Assembly (NCBI GenBank): GCA_012932865.1
Contig: SAXG01000023.1
Location: 623,559-687,558 of the forward strand
Source: Amylostereum areolatum
Lineage: Eukaryota; Basidiomycota; Agaricomycetes; Russulales; Stereaceae
Length of the DNA stretch: 64,000 nt
Reading direction: 5' to 3'
Below the pieces are notes generated by a model. That model was not told the origin of the DNA, made no database searches, and saw only the letters and a program-made list of their open reading frames with translations. This document shows, piece by piece, positions 60,700-64,000 of the stretch. Each line of letters opens with the position of its first letter. Positions within the stretch are counted from its first letter, which is position 1. The position numbers and the translations under genes are program-made.

Positions 60700-61007
60700 A
60701 GGGTTGATCGGTGACTTGACGGGGCTACCTCGTATTGATAGATAGTTGGTTATGGGCTTACAGTCGTTTGGGAATGCGTTGTACTGACATTCGTTTGGTT
60801 TTTTTGCTGTTTTTTCTGGGAACCGTGGCTTGACCTCGCTGTGACGGGGCTTTCGCGGGATGCTTGTAATAACAGATCGTTCGCAGACCGAAATTGGATG
60901 AAATGAAAGACGGTTTGAACAACAATTGATTCTAAGTGGTACATTCCTGTTCCGGAGGGAGGGGCAATACAGATGAAGTACAGGTTAGGCGCACAGACGA
61001 TCGATTC
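60700..61007. terminator. Convergent 3' region
   Basis: About 300 bases between the fungalysin stop and the ankyrin gene stop on the opposite strand. T-rich run (GGTTTTTTTGCTGTTTTTTC-like) near 60798-60818. No gene. Confidence 0.45.
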
Positions 61008-61846
61008 TCACTCGTCGTCAGATCCTGAACCTGAGCCCGAGCCTGGTTCGCCGTCATCATCTACATCGGTGGGTGAGGAGGTATGCTAACGAATGAAGAT
61101 GCAAGCGCGCGCACCACTTGCGATATCATCTTTCGATATGCTGGCTTGGGTCTGCACCTTGCGGAACAACGCCCGTGTCTCCAAGTCCTCTTTTGGAATG
61201 TAATCTAGCGCCAAATCACCGTCCTTGTCTTTGATGCTACGGTAGGGCCGAGTTAGAACGCACGGGTCTGGGAGAAGTGGGGTGCACACGTACGTCGTAT
61301 CCGCCCCGGCGTCCAGCAGACTCTCGACGATGTATTTGCGCATCTCCTGATCCTCGATCTTGGCGGCTAGGTGGAGGGGTGTAGATTTGTCGAGACGGTT
61401 GATCGGGTCGACGTCGCAGTTTTCATGCGATAGGATATATTCCAGAACATCCGTGGACCCTAGTTGCGCCCTGTACCCCATAACGATTCAGAGTCGGATT
61501 GTGGAACGCCGCACAGATAGAGAGCGCACTCACGCCCAGTGGAGAGCTTCTCGCGATCATCGTCAACACCGCCATGCCATACCAGACCAGCGGGCGCACC
61601 TGTGTTACCGAGACTGAGATCTAGTTGGTGACATTGCCAAGGGTAGATGGCGTATAGAGAAGGACGTACCCGTCCTGGAAGTTGATGTCTAAGGTAGGGT
61701 CCTCAATGACTTCCAGGATGAGATCTTCGTTATCCTGGCGAGCAGCAGCAATAAGACGTTCATCTGCATTGATATTAGAGTGACGGCATGCAACGAGAGG
61801 CTGATCACTGACTTGCGCTTGCGCCCGCTTCAGGTTCGGACGACAT
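61008..61846 (-). CDS. Small ankyrin-repeat protein
   Basis: Exons 61846-61813, 61763-61670, 61613-61534, 61459-61294, 61236-61118 and 61060-61008; 546 nt, 181 residues. N-terminal NERLIAAARQDNEDLILEVI is the first helical repeat, then GLGNTG, STDVLEYILSHENCDVDPIN and DKSTPLHLAAKIEDQEMRKY form ankyrin repeats. It continues with LLDAGADTTIKDKDGDLALD, a third, and ends in an acidic SG-repeat tail (DDGEPGSGSGSGSDDE). Length and layout fit a small cytosolic or nuclear ankyrin adaptor resembling fungal Yar1-like chaperones, though I cannot be sure of that identity. One junction (61534/61459) has an alternative acceptor that would read AQLGSTDV but break frame. Shares its promoter with the kinase gene on the other strand. 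Confidence 0.82.
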
Positions 61847-62042
61847 GGTGACTGAAAGTATCAAGCAAAGAGGAGAGGAAGGAAGTGTATTAGGGTGGTC
61901 GCGGAGCAACGAGATCGCGGTTGTCTGGTTCAAGTTCAATGCGCAGATGTTGGCTTCTCTAACCGTGGGAGTTCTCTCGACCAACTTGCCACCCCTTCAT
62001 TTCTGCATTGAACCTAACCACGTCGTTCAATTTACGACTGCG
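61847..62042. promoter_or_regulatory. Short bidirectional promoter
   Basis: Only 196 bases separate the ankyrin start (minus) and the kinase start (plus). Both genes are presumably driven from here. TTCAATGCGC near 61933 and no TATA box suggest a housekeeping-type divergent promoter. Confidence 0.5.
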
Positions 62043-63555
62043 ATGGACTTTTATCAGCAGTACGTCCTGAATTTCTGTACACAGCGCTAGCCGTCCACAC
62101 TGACTCGAAGATACGCGCAGGATACGTCGGAGCTCATCGCAGAAACCATCGTTTCGGTCATCAGTCGTTCATACATCCAAGAGCCCAACGGTGCTTCGCG
62201 TCTCGTAGCTATCAAGGCTGGTTCAACAAAGCGGAAGTTCGTCAAAGAGCCTCACGATATATCGAAGGAGCTACGACTGCTCTTATCACTATCACATCCA
62301 GCTGTCAGTTCACCTCTCTCGTTCATGGCGCGTTTGACTGACCACTGGACAGATTATCCAAGTCATCGGCCATGATTTCGACCAGCGCACCTCCATCTTG
62401 AGGTTCTGGATGCCTTACCTTCCACATACACTTGCAACACTCCTCGCATCTCCTCTTTTCTCCCCGCGACCCCACGAAGGTTTCCCCGCATCCGCACGAG
62501 AAGCTGCTGCAACCTCCTTCCTCCCCATCGCCAAAGCGATCATGTACCAAATTGCGTCTGGAGTCACGTATATCCATCATACCTCACGGCGCATTGCCCA
62601 CCGCGATATCAAGCCCAGTAATATCCTGCTCGACCTCGATTGCACCGTCAAACTCATAGATTTTGGTGTCTCGTATCGAGATGACGAGCCCGAGGCGGAC
62701 AAGGGCGGGGATGTATGGCCTGAGAACAACGGGAAGATGTACTTCGAGGTGGGCAGTGGGTTCGTCGCCCTTCTATTACGTTGAACATGTTCTGACCTCG
62801 TTTGCAGTCCGTACCGTGCTCCCGAGCTTCTCTTTGGTCCAAGGTCTTACGATGCCATCGCATCAGACCTCTGGAGCATGGGCACGACGTTCGCCGAGTT
62901 CTTCACAACACTACACCACCGATGCCTCGGTGACAGCGACTACGGCGATGACGAGGAGGAGGACGATCCTACGCAAGCCTACGCGTTCGACCAGCCTGGT
63001 TCAGAATGGTCGCAGTTGGAGTGGGAGCGCTATCCGCTTTTTGACTCATCAAGAGGGGACATCGGTCTCGCGTGGAGTATCTTCAAAACGCGCGGCTCTC
63101 CAACGACGGAAATCTGGCCTGTGGGTGGTGCTCCTATCTTGGCTACCTCGTACCCGCTCACAATCTATTCCCAGACATTCACAGACCTTCCTGATGCGAC
63201 CAAGGTTAACTTCGTTCAAGCGCCTGTCTCCCACTTTTCAACGCGGCTCCCAAATCTTCCAAATAAGGATCGAGAGTCCCCGGACGCACCTCCATCTCAT
63301 ATGCCGCCTTCCCACCCGCGCCCATCAGCACTGGACCTCATCCATCGTCTATTGGTCTACTCTCCACCTTCAAGGCTGCCGGCGGCGGCTGTCTTGGACC
63401 ATCCGTGGCTTTCCAACATTCTGCTTCCTCCACGGCTGGCCACGAAGGCGAAGGTGCCAACTGAGCATAATGGCAAAAAGCTCGCAGACCTCCTACGCGC
63501 ATTTCTTGGAGCCGCTTCCAAAGACGAACGAAGCAGAGGCGGGAGTGCTGGATAA
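62043..63555 (+). CDS. CDK-like protein kinase (possible CDK-activating type)
   Basis: Exons 62043-62059, 62111-62303, 62353-62759, 62808-63120 and 63175-63555; 1311 nt, 436 residues. The ATP lysine is in [14 protein letters not shown], with the alpha-C Glu in [15 protein letters not shown]. Catalytic loop [15 protein letters not shown] and [13 protein letters not shown] are intact. The activation segment leads into [20 protein letters not shown], a CMGC-type APE region, and [15 protein letters not shown] follows. No phosphorylatable activation-loop pattern is conspicuous, which recalls CAK-type kinases such as fission yeast Csk1; that assignment is inference. The C-lobe has an acidic insert ([14 protein letters not shown]). 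The first exon is 17 nt. Confidence 0.85.
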
Positions 63556-63909
63556 CTTGCTGATCATGTACAGTTACATGAGAACTGAAAGCAATACACA
63601 TCCTGACATATACCTCGGGGTCCCACGTTGTGTTGTTTTACAGGTACACACCAAATTGCCTCATTTGGTACCGTTGCGTTCTTGGAGCGATTTCATCCAG
63701 ATAATGTCGGCAATCCCGGGCACCACACAAACTCAACATGTTACATCGGATAACTGCGAACAGTCCCAAGCCCTGGGGGGTCGCGTGATAAGCCAGGGCT
63801 TACAGACGAGAAGTGTTCATTCTTTCTGATACGCACAGGGGCATTCGGATACCATTTTCCCGGACGCCTGTGGCGTACAACTTCTCCAACCTCCTTCACT
63901 TCCCCCGTC
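63556..63909. promoter_or_regulatory. Spacer before the last gene
   Basis: About 350 bases holding the kinase 3' UTR and a C/T-rich stretch (63880-63905) just before a likely start codon. Confidence 0.4.
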
Positions 63910-64000
63910 ATGTCTGTCTCCACTGAAATCTTACATCCCTTGGTCGCGTCCTCCGTAACTCGCGAGTATCGCTTGAAGCATCCTCTCAAGTACATTGCCA
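63910..64000 (+). CDS. Start of a gene that runs off the window
   Basis: ATG at 63910 after pyrimidine-rich sequence opens a frame to the window edge, beginning MSVSTEILHPLVASSVTREY and continuing RLKHPLKYIA. The context (CCCCCGTCATGTC) fits a fungal start. Thirty residues are too few to name a family. Confidence 0.5.
   Translation, partial: MSVSTEILHPLVASSVTREYRLKHPLKYIA

Noticed and set aside
61294..61613. Frameshift in the ankyrin gene
   Set aside because: An alternative acceptor (exon start 61459) gives a fully consistent frame, so no insertion needs to be assumed.
62663..63829. 388-codon open frame overlapping the kinase gene
   Set aside because: It is the shifted frame of the kinase exons; the kinase frame carries all conserved motifs and correct phases.

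Overview
The window is nuclear DNA from a filamentous basidiomycete, most likely a mushroom-forming agaricomycete. Almost every gene is split by short (about 40-75 nt) introns with GT-AG or GC-AG ends. Gene content also fits: sesquiterpene synthase, DUF2235 hydrolases, DUF6533-type multi-pass membrane proteins, lineage-specific kinase-like proteins, fungalysin, GH28 pectinase and a Zn2Cys6 regulator. I rebuilt exon structures by hand from splice signals, reading-frame phase and family motifs. For most genes the exon lengths sum to a multiple of three, an internal check. I see no rRNA, tRNA, CRISPR array, transposon or viral gene.

Layout. 0-7 kb: 3' end of a Pumilio RNA-binding gene, an old yellow enzyme with an altered substrate pocket, an unrecognised gene, and a kinase-like gene. 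8-15 kb: two tandem serine carboxypeptidases with nearly identical exon plans enclose a sesquiterpene synthase. 14.8-24 kb: eIF2D, an MFS carrier, a nitrilase, a coiled-coil protein and histone H3. 24-31 kb: a GH28 pectinase with four single-base insertions, a frameshifted membrane protein and poorly resolved hypothetical genes. 32-42 kb: a probable pseudokinase, histidyl-tRNA synthetase with alternative mitochondrial and cytosolic starts, a choline/ethanolamine phosphotransferase, and a second frameshifted membrane protein. 42-51 kb: an amino-acid/choline-type permease, a battenin (CLN3/Btn1)-like protein and a Zn2Cys6 regulator. 52-64 kb: a tandem DUF2235 pair, fungalysin M36, then an ankyrin-repeat gene and a CDK-like kinase sharing one short promoter, and the start of a gene that runs off the end.

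How the genes fit together. Housekeeping genes (eIF2D, HisRS, H3, phosphotransferase) are intact and interleaved with accessory secretion, nutrition and secondary-metabolism genes. The accessory loci show tandem duplication and decay. No complete biosynthetic cluster is evident, but the terpene synthase lies within 20 kb of a reductase, a nitrilase and an MFS carrier. The most unusual signals are: single-base insertions confined to three accessory genes; an old yellow enzyme lacking the His/Asn pair; a histone H3 two residues too long in its tail; the alternative-start HisRS; several GC-AG introns; and a 12-G tract inside a permease exon.
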